Part shown: one piece after another, positions 25,417-34,165 of the stretch
Layout of the letters: each line of letters opens with the position of its first letter
How positions within the stretch are numbered: the stretch's first letter is position 1
Assembly: GCF_050749815.1 (NCBI RefSeq)
Contig: NZ_CP192735.1
Coordinates: forward strand, 3,162,001 to 3,226,000
Reading direction: 5' to 3'
DNA: 64,000 bases
DNA from: Dyella_A sp050749815
Lineage (GTDB): Bacteria > Pseudomonadota > Gammaproteobacteria > Xanthomonadales > Rhodanobacteraceae
Program-made: the position numbers and the translations under genes
Notes under the pieces: generated by a model
Told to the model about the DNA's origin: nothing
Seen by the model: only the letters and a program-made list of their open reading frames with translations
Database searches by the model: none

Positions 25417-27192
25417 TCAGTGCGCCACCGCCTGGAACGGCCAGAAGTGCGGGATCAGCCACATCGACAGTGCGCAGAACAGCAGGATGAGCGGGATGCC
25501 GACCTTCATGAAGTCGGTGAAGCGATAGCCGCCGGCGTAATACACCATGGTGTTGGTGGGGTAGCCCACCGGCGTGGCGAACGAGGTGGCCGCCGCGAAC
25601 GCCACCGCCACCACGAACGGGCGCGGATCCACGTGCATGGCCTGCGCCACCGAGGCGGCAATGCCGACCATCAGCACCACCGAGGGGTTGTGCCCCATCA
25701 GTTCGGTGAGCAGCGCGGTCAGCAGGTAGATCATCAGCAGCGCGGCCAGCGGACCATGGCTGCCGACCACCGCCATGCCCATGTGCACCACCGCAGTGGA
25801 CAGGCCGCTCTTCTCGATCGCCACGCCCAACGGCAGGATCGCCCCGAGCAGGATGATGATCTTCCAGTCCATGCCCTCATAGACGTCTTTACGGCCAAAG
25901 CAGCCGGCCAGCGCCATGGCGGTGGCGCCGCAGATAGCGGCGATCGGAATCGGCAGCCAGCGCAGGCCGGACGCCACGATCACCGCCGCCATGATCGCCA
26001 CCGCATAGAGCGCCTTACGCGGCGTGCGCGGCGCGTTCTCGCGCTCGCTGAGCACGATGAACGACTCGTCGTTGCGCACGTTGGTCATGGCCTCCTCGGC
26101 CACCAGCACCAGCAGCACGTCGCCCACCGCCAGGGACACGTCGCTGAGCTTTTCGCGCAGCACCTGGCCGCGCCGGTGGATCGCCAGCGCCACCGCGTCG
26201 TAGCGCCAGCCGATGCCGGTTTCACCAAAGCGGCGACCTTCCAGCGGGCTGGCCGGCGCGACCATGATCTCGGCGAGCACGCGCGGGCGGTCGTCGGCGT
26301 GCGCGTAGTGGCTTTCCGGCGCGTTGCGCAGGCCGGCCTGGCGACGGAACTCCTCGATCTTCTCCCAGTCGCCGCGCACCAGCAGCACGTCGCCGCGGGC
26401 GATCTGCTGCGAGCGCGGCGACCACATGCGCCGCTCGCCGCGCAGCAGCTCCAGCGGGTACACGCCGTAGCGCTCGCCCAGGCTGGCATCAGCGATGCTC
26501 TTGCCCAGCAGCGAGGACTGCTCGGTGACCTCCAGCTCGGTGACGTACTTCCCGATTTCCGCCTCCACCGGCATGTCGGTGTCGATGTGCCGCGGCAGCA
26601 GCCAGCGGCCGATCAGCATCAGGTAGGCCATGCCCACCACCGCCAGCACGGCGCCCAGCGAAGTGAACTCGAACACGCCGAACGGCTGCAGCCCGTGCTT
26701 CTGCGCCAGCGTGTCGGCCAGCAGGTTGGAGGAGGTGCCGATGAGCGTGCACACGCCGCCCATTTGCGCGGCGAAGGCCATTGGCATCAGCACCCGGCCG
26801 GGCGCGGTGCCGGTGCGCTGGCACACCTTGAGCGCCAGCGGCAGGAAGGTGGCGACCAGCGCGATGTTCTTGATGAACGCGCCCAACGGCGCGATCGCCA
26901 GCATCATCGCCAGCGTGAGCAGCCAGGGGCGCCGGATCTTCACCAGCAACCGACTCAGCGGCTCCAGCGCGCCGGAGCGTTCGATGCCCATGCTCAGCGC
27001 GAACATGGCGGCCACCGTGACCGTCGCCTCATTGCTGAAGCCGCTCAGGGCCTCGGCCGGGCTCACGATGCCCAGGATCACCAACGCCGCCAGCGCCATC
27101 AGCGCCACCAGGTCGATGCGCAACTTTTCACTGGCGAACAACGCCATCGCCGCGACGATCACCGCCACGGTGGCCCAGGCCTGCCAAGTCAT
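25417..27192 (-). CDS. SLC13/DASS-family permease with central TrkA-C domains
   Basis: 591-residue inner-membrane transporter. N- and C-terminal membrane halves flank a cytosolic insert (about residues 200-390) with two RCK_C/TrkA-C modules (VTELEVTEQSSLLGKSIADASLGERYGVYPLELLRGERR and EGRRFGETGIGWRYDAVALAIHRRGQVL). The SLC13 hairpin motifs are IGTSSNLLADTLA and the C-terminal SFATPVGYPTNTMVYYAGGY. The family moves sulfate, dicarboxylates or similar anions with Na+. The ATG at 27192 gives the usual opening helix. Substrate is not deducible. Confidence 0.92.
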   Translation of the reverse strand: MTWQAWATVAVIVAAMALFASEKLRIDLVALMALAALVILGIVSPAEALSGFSNEATVTVAAMFALSMGIERSGALEPLSRLLVKIRRPWLLTLAMMLAIAPLGAFIKNIALVATFLPLALKVCQRTGTAPGRVLMPMAFAAQMGGVCTLIGTSSNLLADTLAQKHGLQPFGVFEFTSLGAVLAVVGMAYLMLIGRWLLPRHIDTDMPVEAEIGKYVTELEVTEQSSLLGKSIADASLGERYGVYPLELLRGERRMWSPRSQQIARGDVLLVRGDWEKIEEFRRQAGLRNAPESHYAHADDRPRVLAEIMVAPASPLEGRRFGETGIGWRYDAVALAIHRRGQVLREKLSDVSLAVGDVLLVLVAEEAMTNVRNDESFIVLSERENAPRTPRKALYAVAIMAAVIVASGLRWLPIPIAAICGATAMALAGCFGRKDVYEGMDWKIIILLGAILPLGVAIEKSGLSTAVVHMGMAVVGSHGPLAALLMIYLLTALLTELMGHNPSVVLMVGIAASVAQAMHVDPRPFVVAVAFAAATSFATPVGYPTNTMVYYAGGYRFTDFMKVGIPLILLFCALSMWLIPHFWPFQAVAH

Positions 27193-27390
27193 GCGGCGGC
27201 CTCGGGGACAGGGGAGCCGGTGGCAGCCGCGGGTAGCGGTCGTCGCAAGGTAAGGCGCATCAATAATTCCCGGAAAGAGGCCGCCGCCTGGCGTCTGCTG
27301 CGCCGCCGCAGTCCAGGGCGTGGATGCGTCGCGGTCGCTGCTGCGGGGCCTTTCTGGCATCGTACGGAATCCGGGTGTTTGTACAACGTT

Positions 27391-28389
27391 ATGACCCGTC
27401 ACCGCCTGCGCGAGCCCATGGCCCACCTCGATACCCCGTCCGACGGGCACGACATCCAGACCACCCCCGAGCGCCCCGCCCATGGCAGCCGACCGACCGT
27501 GGCGCTGGCGCTCGGCGCCGGCGGCGCCAAGGGCCTGGCACACATCGGCGTGATTGAGGAGATCGAGGCCGCCGGCTTCGACGTGGTGGCGATCGCCGGC
27601 ACCTCGATGGGCGCGCTGATCGGCGGCATCTATGCGATGGGCAAGCTCGACGTGTACCGCGACTGGGTCACCGCGCTGGCCAAGATCGACGTGCTGCGCC
27701 TGCTCGACTGGACCTTCTCCGGCGGCGGCTTCATCAAGGGCGAAAAGCTGATTGGCACGCTGCGCGAGCTGATCGGCGACGTGCACATCGAGGAGCTGCC
27801 ACTGGCCTACACCGCCGTGGCCACCGACCTGGAGCGCGAACGCGAGGTGTGGCTCACCCGCGGATCGCTGTTCGACGCCATCCGTGCCTCCATCGCGATT
27901 CCCACCGTGTTCCGGCCCCACCGCATCGACGGTCGACTGCTGCTGGACGGCGCCCTGCTCAATCCGGTGCCGGTGACCCCGCTGATGCGCGAGCGCGCCG
28001 ACTACCTGATCGCCGTGAGCGTGGACGGGCCGGCCGAGCTGCCGGCCACCGCCGTGGTGGAGGCGGACGACGCCAGCCACCGCGGCCGGATCGCCGAGTG
28101 GCTCGGCCGGATGCTGCCCGGCAGCAGCAGCGTCGCGGACAGCCCGGCCATGCCTGGGGCGCTCGATTTGCTCAACCAGTCGATGGACCTGATGCAGTCG
28201 AATCTCGCGCGGCTGCGCCTGGCCGCCTACGCACCGGATCTGCTGATCCAGATGCCGCGCAACGTTTCCACCGCCTACGAGTTCTACCGGGCGCGCGAGT
28301 TGATCGAGCTGGGCCACGAACGCGCCCGCGCCGCCCTGCAGGACTGGAGCCGCCAGGGCGTGATGCGCCAGCGCCAGCCCGAGGAGTGA
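27391..28389 (+). CDS. Patatin-like phospholipase (RssA type)
   Basis: 332-residue serine lipase with a Ser-Asp dyad. Oxyanion loop GAGGAKGLAHIG, nucleophile GTSMG and the acid in LLLDGALLNP. The length and C-terminal helix (AYEFYRARELIELGHERARAAL) are as in bacterial RssA/YchK. The start may be 27391 or 27418; neither has a clear ribosome site. It is divergent from the SLC13 gene; the 198-base gap holds no recognisable signal. Confidence 0.9.
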   Translation: MTRHRLREPMAHLDTPSDGHDIQTTPERPAHGSRPTVALALGAGGAKGLAHIGVIEEIEAAGFDVVAIAGTSMGALIGGIYAMGKLDVYRDWVTALAKIDVLRLLDWTFSGGGFIKGEKLIGTLRELIGDVHIEELPLAYTAVATDLEREREVWLTRGSLFDAIRASIAIPTVFRPHRIDGRLLLDGALLNPVPVTPLMRERADYLIAVSVDGPAELPATAVVEADDASHRGRIAEWLGRMLPGSSSVADSPAMPGALDLLNQSMDLMQSNLARLRLAAYAPDLLIQMPRNVSTAYEFYRARELIELGHERARAALQDWSRQGVMRQRQPEE

Positions 28390-28396
28390 GCGCGCC

Positions 28397-28765
28397 TCAG
28401 CGCGGCCCGTGCGCGCGCAGCCAGGTGTCGAGGTAATTCTTCAGCGCCAGCGCGTGGTTGTGCTCCTCGTCGCGCGCCGCGTAGAGCAGGGTGACCCGGT
28501 GATGGGCCGCGCGATCGGCCAGCGGACGCCAGTGGTCGGCCAGGGTGTCCAGTTCGGCCGCGTATCGGTGCCGAAAGCCCTCCCAGCGCGACGGCTGGTG
28601 GCCGAACCAGCGGCGCAGGGCGGGCGAAGGAGCAACCTCGCGCAACCAGCCGTCCAGCGCGGCGTCTTCCTTGCGCACGCCGCGTGGCCACAGGCGATCG
28701 ACCAGCACTCGATAGCCGTCGCCCGCGCCCGCGGGTGCGTAGATCCGCTTGATGGCAATGCCCAT
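28397..28765 (-). CDS. DUF488-family protein
   Basis: 122-residue cytosolic protein of the DUF488 (YeaO) family: IKRIYAPAGAGDGYRVLVDRLWPRGVRKEDAALDGWLREVAPS and the C-terminal LLYAARDEEHNHALALKNYL are the conserved blocks. The biochemical role of this family is unknown. It converges on the patatin gene with only seven bases between stops. Confidence 0.92.
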   Translation of the reverse strand: MGIAIKRIYAPAGAGDGYRVLVDRLWPRGVRKEDAALDGWLREVAPSPALRRWFGHQPSRWEGFRHRYAAELDTLADHWRPLADRAAHHRVTLLYAARDEEHNHALALKNYLDTWLRAHGPR

Positions 28766-28841
28766 GCGCCGCTCCGCGCCCGGGAAAGTTCTTGAGCTTA
28801 CGCCGCTGCCGCGGCGGGCGCCGCAAAGCCGGCGTGAAGAG

Positions 28842-29558
28842 TTACAGCTCTTCCACCGCCGTGACCTTGCCCCGGCGCATCAGCCACGCCACGCCGCGCA
28901 GGTCGGCCAGACCCACCCACAGCCGATCGAGCATGCCGTACTTGGAGGTGCCGGCCGTGCGCGGGCGATGGCCTACTGGCACGCTCTGGCTCTGGAAGCC
29001 GGCGCGCTTGACCAGCGCGGGCAGGTAGCGGTGCATGTGGTCGAAGTAGGGCAGGCGCAGGAACACCTCGCGCTCAAACAGCTTCAGTCCGCAGCCGGTG
29101 TCCGGCGTGGCGTCCTTGAGCATGCGCGAGCGCACCGCGTTGGCGATCTTCGAGGAGATGCGCTTGTTGAAGCTGTCGCGCCGCGTGGTGCGCCAACCGG
29201 CCAGCAGACGCACGTTGCCGGCAGCGGCATCGCGCGCGGCCAGCAGCTTGGGGATGTCGGCCGGATCGTTCTGGCCGTCGCCGTCCAGCGTGGCGATCCA
29301 GGGCGACTGCGCCGCGCGCACGCCGTTCCACACCGCGGTGCTCTGGCCGCTGCGGTTGACGTGATGGATCACCCGCAGCTCCGGATGGCTGGCCTTCTGC
29401 GCCTTGAGCACGTCGCGGCTGTCGTCGGTGGAATCGTCGTCGACGTAGATCACCTCGTAGTCGACCTTGCCGCGCAGCGCGGCGGCGATCTCGGCGAGCA
29501 GCGGCGGGATGTTGTCGCGCTCGTTGAAGACGGGGACGACGACGGAGAGCTGGGGCAT
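28842..29558 (-). CDS. Glycosyltransferase family 2 (dolichyl-phosphate-mannose-synthase-like)
   Basis: 238-residue GT-A transferase: VVVPVFNERDNI at the start, VDDDSTDD, the metal site LDGDGQNDP and the acceptor region MLKDATPDTGCGLKLF. This fits polyprenyl-phosphate sugar transferases without membrane helices. ATG at 29558 is the standard start (MPQLSVVVPV). It is separated from parB by a REP-like hairpin and is probably transcribed alone. Confidence 0.92.
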   Translation of the reverse strand: MPQLSVVVPVFNERDNIPPLLAEIAAALRGKVDYEVIYVDDDSTDDSRDVLKAQKASHPELRVIHHVNRSGQSTAVWNGVRAAQSPWIATLDGDGQNDPADIPKLLAARDAAAGNVRLLAGWRTTRRDSFNKRISSKIANAVRSRMLKDATPDTGCGLKLFEREVFLRLPYFDHMHRYLPALVKRAGFQSQSVPVGHRPRTAGTSKYGMLDRLWVGLADLRGVAWLMRRGKVTAVEEL

Positions 29559-29609
29559 GGGGGCCAGTCCGGAAATGCGTAAGTTCGTGATTATCGCCGA
29601 TGCCGCAGC

Positions 29610-29642
29610 CCTGTAGGAGCGCACCCTGTGCGCGCCTACAGG
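29610..29642. repeat. REP-like palindrome, GTAGGAGC core
   Basis: Nested inverted repeat with outer arms CCTGTAGG and CCTACAGG and inner arms GCGCAC and GTGCGC. It belongs to the GTAGGAGC-headed palindromes common between genes in Pseudomonas and Xanthomonadales, and shares that core with the larger element at 44164-44243. It lies just after the parB stop and could act as its terminator. Confidence 0.7.
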
Positions 29643-29647
29643 AAGCC

Positions 29648-30517
29648 TCAGCGGATCTTGCCGAGGATGCCGTCCAGCTCGTCGTTGCTGTGGTAGTGGA
29701 TCACCAGCTTGCCCTTGCCGCCGCGCCCCTGGGACAGCAGCTCCACGCGGGTGGCGAAGCGCTCGGCCAGTTCGCGCTCGAGGTCGGCGACGTTCGGGTC
29801 GCGCGCCGGGGCGCGCTTGGCCTTGCCCTTGGGCGCGGCCTGCGCCTTGCGCGCGGCCTCTTCCAGCTCACGCACGCTCCAGCCGTTGCGCGCGGCCTCC
29901 AGCGCCAGCGATTCGGCCTCGCGTTCGGGCAGGGTGATCAGGCAGCGGGCGTGGCCCATCTCCAGCTTGCCTTCGTCGAGCAGCTTCTTGATCGAAGCGG
30001 GCAGCTCGGTGAGGCGCAGCAGGTTGGACACCGAGGCGCGCGAGCGGCCCACCGCGTCGGCGGCCTGCTGGTGGGTGAGGTCGAAATCGTCGATCAGGCG
30101 CTTGAGCGCGTCGGCCTCTTCCAGCGGGGTGAGGTCCTGGCGCTGGATGTTCTCGATCAGCGCCATCGCCGGCACGGCCACTTCGGGCACGTCCTTCACC
30201 AGCGCCGGGATCTCGCTCATCTGCGCGCGCTGCGCGGCGCGCCAGCGACGCTCGCCGGCGATCAGCTCGTAGCTGTGCTTGCCCAGCGCGCGCACCACCA
30301 CCGGCTGGATGAGGCCCTGCGCCTTGATCGAGGCGGCCAGCTCGTCCAGCGCCTCGTCGTTCCAGTGGCGCCGCGGCTGGTACTTGCCGGGCTGGATCTG
30401 CTGGATCGGCAGCGTGCGCAGCTCGCCCTCCTGCTCGATCACCGATGGCGTACCGGCGCCATCGCCACCGAGCAGGGCGTCGAGCCCGCGTCCGAGTCCA
30501 CGCTTCTTCGCGGCCAT
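29648..30517 (-). CDS. parB: Chromosome partitioning protein ParB
   Basis: 289-residue centromere-binding protein and CTP-dependent clamp. The N-terminal basic stretch AAKKRGLGRGLDALLGG is the usual ParA-stimulating tail. The ParB/Srx core has the GERRWRAAQ box, followed by the HTH DLTHQQAADAVGRSRASVSNLLRL and a C-terminal dimer domain. It begins 2 bases after parA, so the two form one operon with rsmG upstream. No parS-like 16-mer was noticed in the window. Confidence 0.96.
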   Translation of the reverse strand: MAAKKRGLGRGLDALLGGDGAGTPSVIEQEGELRTLPIQQIQPGKYQPRRHWNDEALDELAASIKAQGLIQPVVVRALGKHSYELIAGERRWRAAQRAQMSEIPALVKDVPEVAVPAMALIENIQRQDLTPLEEADALKRLIDDFDLTHQQAADAVGRSRASVSNLLRLTELPASIKKLLDEGKLEMGHARCLITLPEREAESLALEAARNGWSVRELEEAARKAQAAPKGKAKRAPARDPNVADLERELAERFATRVELLSQGRGGKGKLVIHYHSNDELDGILGKIR

Positions 30518-30519
30518 GC

Positions 30520-31368
30520 TTACTCCTGATGAAGGTCGATCGTCGCGTCGCGCGCGCCGTCGTGGTCGTCGTGCATTTCGCTCAGCGCGGCCAACGCCGC
30601 CTGAGCACCGCGCTCGCGGCGGATGATCTCGCCGGCCAGGCCGATGTAGGCGATCGCGCCGCGCGAGCTGCGGTCGTACAGATGAATCGGCTGGCCGTGG
30701 CTGGGCGCCTCGGCCAGACGCACGTTGCGCGGGATGATCGAGCGCAGCACCTTGTCGCCGAAGTGCTGGGTGAGCTGCGCCGAGACCTCATTGCCGAGGT
30801 TGTTGCGCACGTCGTACATCGTGCGCAGCAGGCCTTCGATCTCCAGCTGCGGATTGAGCCGCTGACGCACTGCCTTGACCGTGTCGAGCAGGCTCGACAA
30901 ACCCTCCAGCGCGAAGTACTCGCACTGCACCGGAATCAGCAGGCCGTCGGCGGCGGTCAGCGCGTTGAGAGTGAGCAGATGCAGCGAGGGCGGGCAGTCG
31001 ATGAGGATGGTGTCGTACTTGTCCGCCACCTTGGCCAGCTGTTCCTTGAGTCGGCTCTCGCGCGCCAGCGCGTCCATCAGCTTGAGCTCGGCGGCGGTGA
31101 GGTCGCCGTTGCCGGGCAGCAGGTCGTAGTGCGCTTCAGTGGGGACGATGGCCCGCTCGATCGGCACTTCTTCCAGCAGCACTTCGCAGCCGTTCGGCTT
31201 GGTGTGGTTCTTGTCCACGCCCGAGGCCATGGTGGCGTTGCCCTGCGGATCGAGATCGACCAGCAGCACCTTGCGCTTGGCGGCAGCCAGCGACGCGGCG
31301 AGATTGACGGCGGTGGTGGTCTTGCCGACACCGCCCTTCTGGTTGGCGACAGCGATGATGCGGGCCAT
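30520..31368 (-). CDS. parA: Chromosome partitioning ATPase ParA (Soj)
   Basis: 282-residue Walker-type ATPase that drives origin segregation with ParB. The deviant Walker A KGGVGKTT is at residues 11-18, Walker A' is VDLDPQGNAT, and Walker B is ILIDCPPSL. The C-terminal extension is longer than in minimal ParA and ends in acidic/His-rich residues. The rsmG-parA-parB order is that of the chromosomal system near oriC in Gammaproteobacteria. Confidence 0.96.
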   Translation of the reverse strand: MARIIAVANQKGGVGKTTTAVNLAASLAAAKRKVLLVDLDPQGNATMASGVDKNHTKPNGCEVLLEEVPIERAIVPTEAHYDLLPGNGDLTAAELKLMDALARESRLKEQLAKVADKYDTILIDCPPSLHLLTLNALTAADGLLIPVQCEYFALEGLSSLLDTVKAVRQRLNPQLEIEGLLRTMYDVRNNLGNEVSAQLTQHFGDKVLRSIIPRNVRLAEAPSHGQPIHLYDRSSRGAIAYIGLAGEIIRRERGAQAALAALSEMHDDHDGARDATIDLHQE

Positions 31369-31408
31369 GTGTCGTCGATACCGTGCGCTGGCGAAAAGGA
31401 GAGCTAGA

Positions 31409-32068
31409 TTAACAGGCTGCCGCGTGCGGGGCGGGCGCCGGGGCGTGCTCGATCACCGCCAGGTGACGCTCGCCCTCCAGCCCCGGCACCGCGAGCGCGT
31501 GCAGTGCGGTCAGGGCGAACCCGGGCGGCAGCCCGGCCAGTTCTTCGTCGGGACGGCGGCCCTTCATCGCCAGCCAGCGCCCGCCCGGGGCGAGCAGGTG
31601 GCCACCCCAGCCGAGCATGTCGGCGAAGCTGGCGAAGGCGCGTGCGGTGATGCAGTCGAACGATCCCTGCACGTCCTCCACCCGCGACTGCACCGCCTGC
31701 ATGCCCTCGAGCTTGAGCGCGCGGATCGCCTCGCGCAGGAAGCGCACCTTCTTGCCGTTGGAATCGACCAGGGTGATCGCGCGCCCCGGCGCGGCGATCG
31801 CCAGCACGATGCCTGGCAGGCCGGGGCCGGTGCCCAGATCGGCCAGGGTCGCGCCGGTGACGTAGGGCAGGATCGCCAGCGAATCGAGCAGGTGACGAGT
31901 GACCATCTCGGCCGGGTCGCGCACCGCGGTGAGGTTGTAGGTGGCGTTCCAGCGCGCCAGCAGGGCCTGGTAGTCGAGCAGGCGCGACACGGCATCGGCC
32001 GGCAGCGTGAGCCCGAGCGCGGCGATGCCTTCCTCGAGGCGGCGTTGCAGGGCGGAGCGCTCGGTCAT
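31409..32068 (-). CDS. rsmG: 16S rRNA (guanine527-N7)-methyltransferase RsmG
   Basis: 219-residue SAM-dependent methyltransferase of the small ribosomal subunit. The SAM site is LADLGTGPGLPGIVLAI, preceded by the family block WNATYNLTAVRDPAEMVTRHLLDSL. ATG at 32068 is chosen; codons upstream read through unrelated sequence. It is the first gene of the rsmG-parA-parB run, 40 bases from parA. Confidence 0.95.
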   Translation of the reverse strand: MTERSALQRRLEEGIAALGLTLPADAVSRLLDYQALLARWNATYNLTAVRDPAEMVTRHLLDSLAILPYVTGATLADLGTGPGLPGIVLAIAAPGRAITLVDSNGKKVRFLREAIRALKLEGMQAVQSRVEDVQGSFDCITARAFASFADMLGWGGHLLAPGGRWLAMKGRRPDEELAGLPPGFALTALHALAVPGLEGERHLAVIEHAPAPAPHAAAC

Positions 32069-32117
32069 GTCGGTTCCGGGTGGGCGAGGGCCGGTGAGTA
32101 TCCGGCCGGTCGCGGAC

Positions 32118-32140
32118 AAAAGAAAACCCGCCGAAGCGGG
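32118..32140 (-). terminator. Intrinsic terminator after the SPFH gene
   Basis: On the minus strand the 5-bp GC stem CCCGC/GCGGG with a four-base loop is followed directly by TTTTCTTTT. It lies 62 bases past the SPFH gene stop and just before rsmG. Confidence 0.85.
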
Positions 32141-32201
32141 CAAGCGATGCTCAACTCCCCTGGGCGCGGCCGCTCTCGGGCGGCGCTGCGCGAATCGATG
32201 C

Positions 32202-32660
32202 TCAGGCGATTTCCAGCTCCACGCGGGTGACCATCACCCCGCGCTCGCGCAGTACGCCGTTGATCGCCTGCTTCATGCGCGTGCCCAGGTCGCGCCGGTC
32301 GGCGCTGCTCGGCATCGGCTCGACGCTGAGCGCGTCCAGCGCGCTGCGGCGGATCAGCTGGGCGGCCTCGTCGATCACCGCGTCGGCACGCTCGGGCTCG
32401 AGCACCTGCCAGTACACGGTGCCGCGCAGCTCGTGGCTGTCGGTCTGCGGCTGCTCGAAGCGCAGCACCTGGCCGGCGAGATCAATACGGTGACCGATCC
32501 GGTCCAGCCCCGGCAGCACCCAGTGCGTGCCTGGCTGCAGCAGACGCAGCGGCTTGCCGCGGCGATACAGGCTATGCACCTGACCGATCGGCACGTGGCG
32601 CACAGCGCTGGCGGCAAAGCCGGCGAGGGCGACAACGAGGATGGCGGTCAGGGTAAGCAT
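32202..32660 (-). CDS. Small SPFH/band 7-domain protein
   Basis: 152-residue protein: one N-terminal membrane helix (LTAILVVALAGFAASAV), then a band 7 core (VPIGQVHSLYRRGKPLRLLQPGTHWVLPGLDRIGHRIDLAGQVL) and the end of the domain (GTRMKQAINGVLRERGVMVTRVELEIA). It lacks the long coiled coil of HflK/HflC or stomatins, so it is a minimal version. ATG at 32660 is the only start giving a sensible N-terminus. Function unknown; membrane microdomain or protease partner roles are typical of the family. Confidence 0.8.
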   Translation of the reverse strand: MLTLTAILVVALAGFAASAVRHVPIGQVHSLYRRGKPLRLLQPGTHWVLPGLDRIGHRIDLAGQVLRFEQPQTDSHELRGTVYWQVLEPERADAVIDEAAQLIRRSALDALSVEPMPSSADRRDLGTRMKQAINGVLRERGVMVTRVELEIA

Positions 32661-32705
32661 AATCAGGGGCTTGGAATCGATTTGTGCTGTGAAACCGAGA
32701 TTAAG

Positions 32706-32723
32706 GGTACAGGGAACTGTACC
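32706..32723. promoter_or_regulatory. Inverted repeat in the gap 32661-33095
   Basis: Perfect 7-bp arms GGTACAG and CTGTACC around GGAA, followed by an AT-rich patch (about 32731-32747) that stands out in this GC-rich DNA. It lies 46 bases upstream of the SPFH start and may be its operator or leader hairpin. The rest of this 435-base gap holds the LacI operator at 33038 and otherwise nothing recognisable. Confidence 0.4.
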
Positions 32724-33037
32724 GGCTTGGATTAATTTAAATTTAACGACGCGTTCCGTCCAGTCCTCCAGGCGTGATGCACGCCACAGCCCGGCAGCGG
32801 GTGCGGCCGCGCGGCGGACCGTTGCCTGGCATATCGGCCGCGGAAGGCGGCGCTTGAACCGTGCCGGCCGATGAGTGGCGACCGGGCTTATTGCGCTGCA
32901 CGAATGGCGTCGGCCGCGGCGCATACCGGCGCAAGCCATGGTGCTGGCTGAGGCTTGAGGTTCGCATGGCGAAACCCCGGGCAAACCCTTGCGCAGCGCA
33001 GCAAATCACTGTTTTGCAAAAGCTTTACAAGTCGCGA

Positions 33038-33051
33038 TGAAAACGTTTACG
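33038..33051 (+). promoter_or_regulatory. LacI-family operator (cre-like) before the carbohydrate locus
   Basis: TGAAAACGTTTACG matches the LacI/CcpA-type consensus TGWAANCGNTNWCA at all but the last position. It is 45 bases before the GTG start of the LacI-family gene. TTTACA (33025-33030) and TACGTT (33048-33053), 17 bases apart, could be a weak promoter that the bound repressor would cover. Confidence 0.65.
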
Positions 33052-33095
33052 TTCCGCCTCAGCGCCCGGGCCCGGGCGCGCAAAAGGGCGCAACC

Positions 33096-34130
33096 GTGAC
33101 GACAGTGACCATCAAAGACGTGGCGCGGGAGGCCGGCGTGTCGGTGGCTTCCGTGTCGCGCGCGTTGAATGGCAACGGCGGCGTGACGGCCGAGACGGAG
33201 CAGCGTATCCGCGCCGTCGCCGCCCGCCTGCGCTACGTCCCCCACAGCGCCGCGCGCAGCCTGATCACCCGCCGCACGCACACCATCGGCGCCCTGCTGC
33301 CGGATCTGCATGGCGAGTTCTTCTCCGAGCTAATCCGCGGCATCGACCTGGCGGCGCGCGCCCGTGGGCTGCATCTGCTGGTGTCCAGCGCGCATGACGG
33401 GGCCGACGACGCAGCCGCCGCGCTGCGCGCCATGCGCGGCCGGGTCGACGGCATGCTGATCCTGTCTTCGCGCGCCGACCTGAAATTCCTGCACGCCAAC
33501 CTGCCCGAAGCGCTCCCCACCGTGCTGCTCAACAGCGCGGTGCGCAGCGAGCACTACAGCGTGCTCAACATCGACAACGAAGGCGGCGCACGCGCGATGG
33601 TGCGCCACCTCGTGGATGCCGGGCACCGGCAGATCGCCTTCATTACCGGCCCCGACGGCAACTTCGACGCCGCGCAGCGCGAGCACGGTTATCGCACCGC
33701 CATGGCCGAATTTGCCCCCGGCGCGCCGGTACGCGTGATCGCCGGTGAATTCACCGAGGAATCGGGCTACCGCGCGGGTCGCGAGCTGCTGGCCACCGGC
33801 GCGCGCCCGCAGGCGGTGTTCGCCGGCAACGACATGATGGCGATTGGCTGCCTCTACGCCTTTCAGGAAGCCGGCCTTGAGGTCCCGCGCGACATCGCGC
33901 TGGCCGGCTTCGACGACATTCCGATCGCGCGCTACGTCACCCCATCACTGACCACGGTGCGCGTACGCATCGTGGATCTGGGGCGAAGTGCGCTCGAGCG
34001 ACTGGCCGCGCTGCTGGATGCATCCGGCCAGACCACACCGACCGCCGACACGCTCGGCTGCGAGGTGGTGGTGCGTGACAGCTGCGGCGCACGTCCGCAC
34101 GACAGCAAATCAACCAAGAAAGCCCGTTGA
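33096..34130 (+). CDS. LacI-family transcriptional repressor
   Basis: 344-residue regulator. The N-terminal HTH is VTIKDVAREAGVSVASVSRALNGNGGV, and the periplasmic-binding-like core includes TIGALLPDLHGEFFSELIRGID and ALAGFDDIPIARYVTPSLTTVR. GTG at 33096 is chosen because AAGGGCG stands upstream and it places the HTH at the normal N-terminal position. It lies 35 bases before the TonB receptor gene, so it likely controls the downstream uptake genes in response to a sugar and represses itself through the 33038 site. Confidence 0.93.
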   Translation: MTTVTIKDVAREAGVSVASVSRALNGNGGVTAETEQRIRAVAARLRYVPHSAARSLITRRTHTIGALLPDLHGEFFSELIRGIDLAARARGLHLLVSSAHDGADDAAAALRAMRGRVDGMLILSSRADLKFLHANLPEALPTVLLNSAVRSEHYSVLNIDNEGGARAMVRHLVDAGHRQIAFITGPDGNFDAAQREHGYRTAMAEFAPGAPVRVIAGEFTEESGYRAGRELLATGARPQAVFAGNDMMAIGCLYAFQEAGLEVPRDIALAGFDDIPIARYVTPSLTTVRVRIVDLGRSALERLAALLDASGQTTPTADTLGCEVVVRDSCGARPHDSKSTKKAR

Positions 34131-34165
34131 GGGCACATCAGCAACATCCCTTTGGGAGGGTAGTC

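Noticed and set aside
25318..27390. Upstream extension of the patatin frame by 691 codons
   Set aside because: It is antisense to the SLC13 gene and His/Arg/Gln-rich without domains.
27193..28317. Upstream extension of the SLC13 frame by 375 codons
   Set aside because: The added part is antisense to the patatin gene; the ATG at 27192 gives the normal transporter N-terminus.
29648..32068. parS centromere sites near parAB
   Set aside because: No 16-mer resembling TGTTTCACGTGAAACA was found by eye; sites may lie outside the window.
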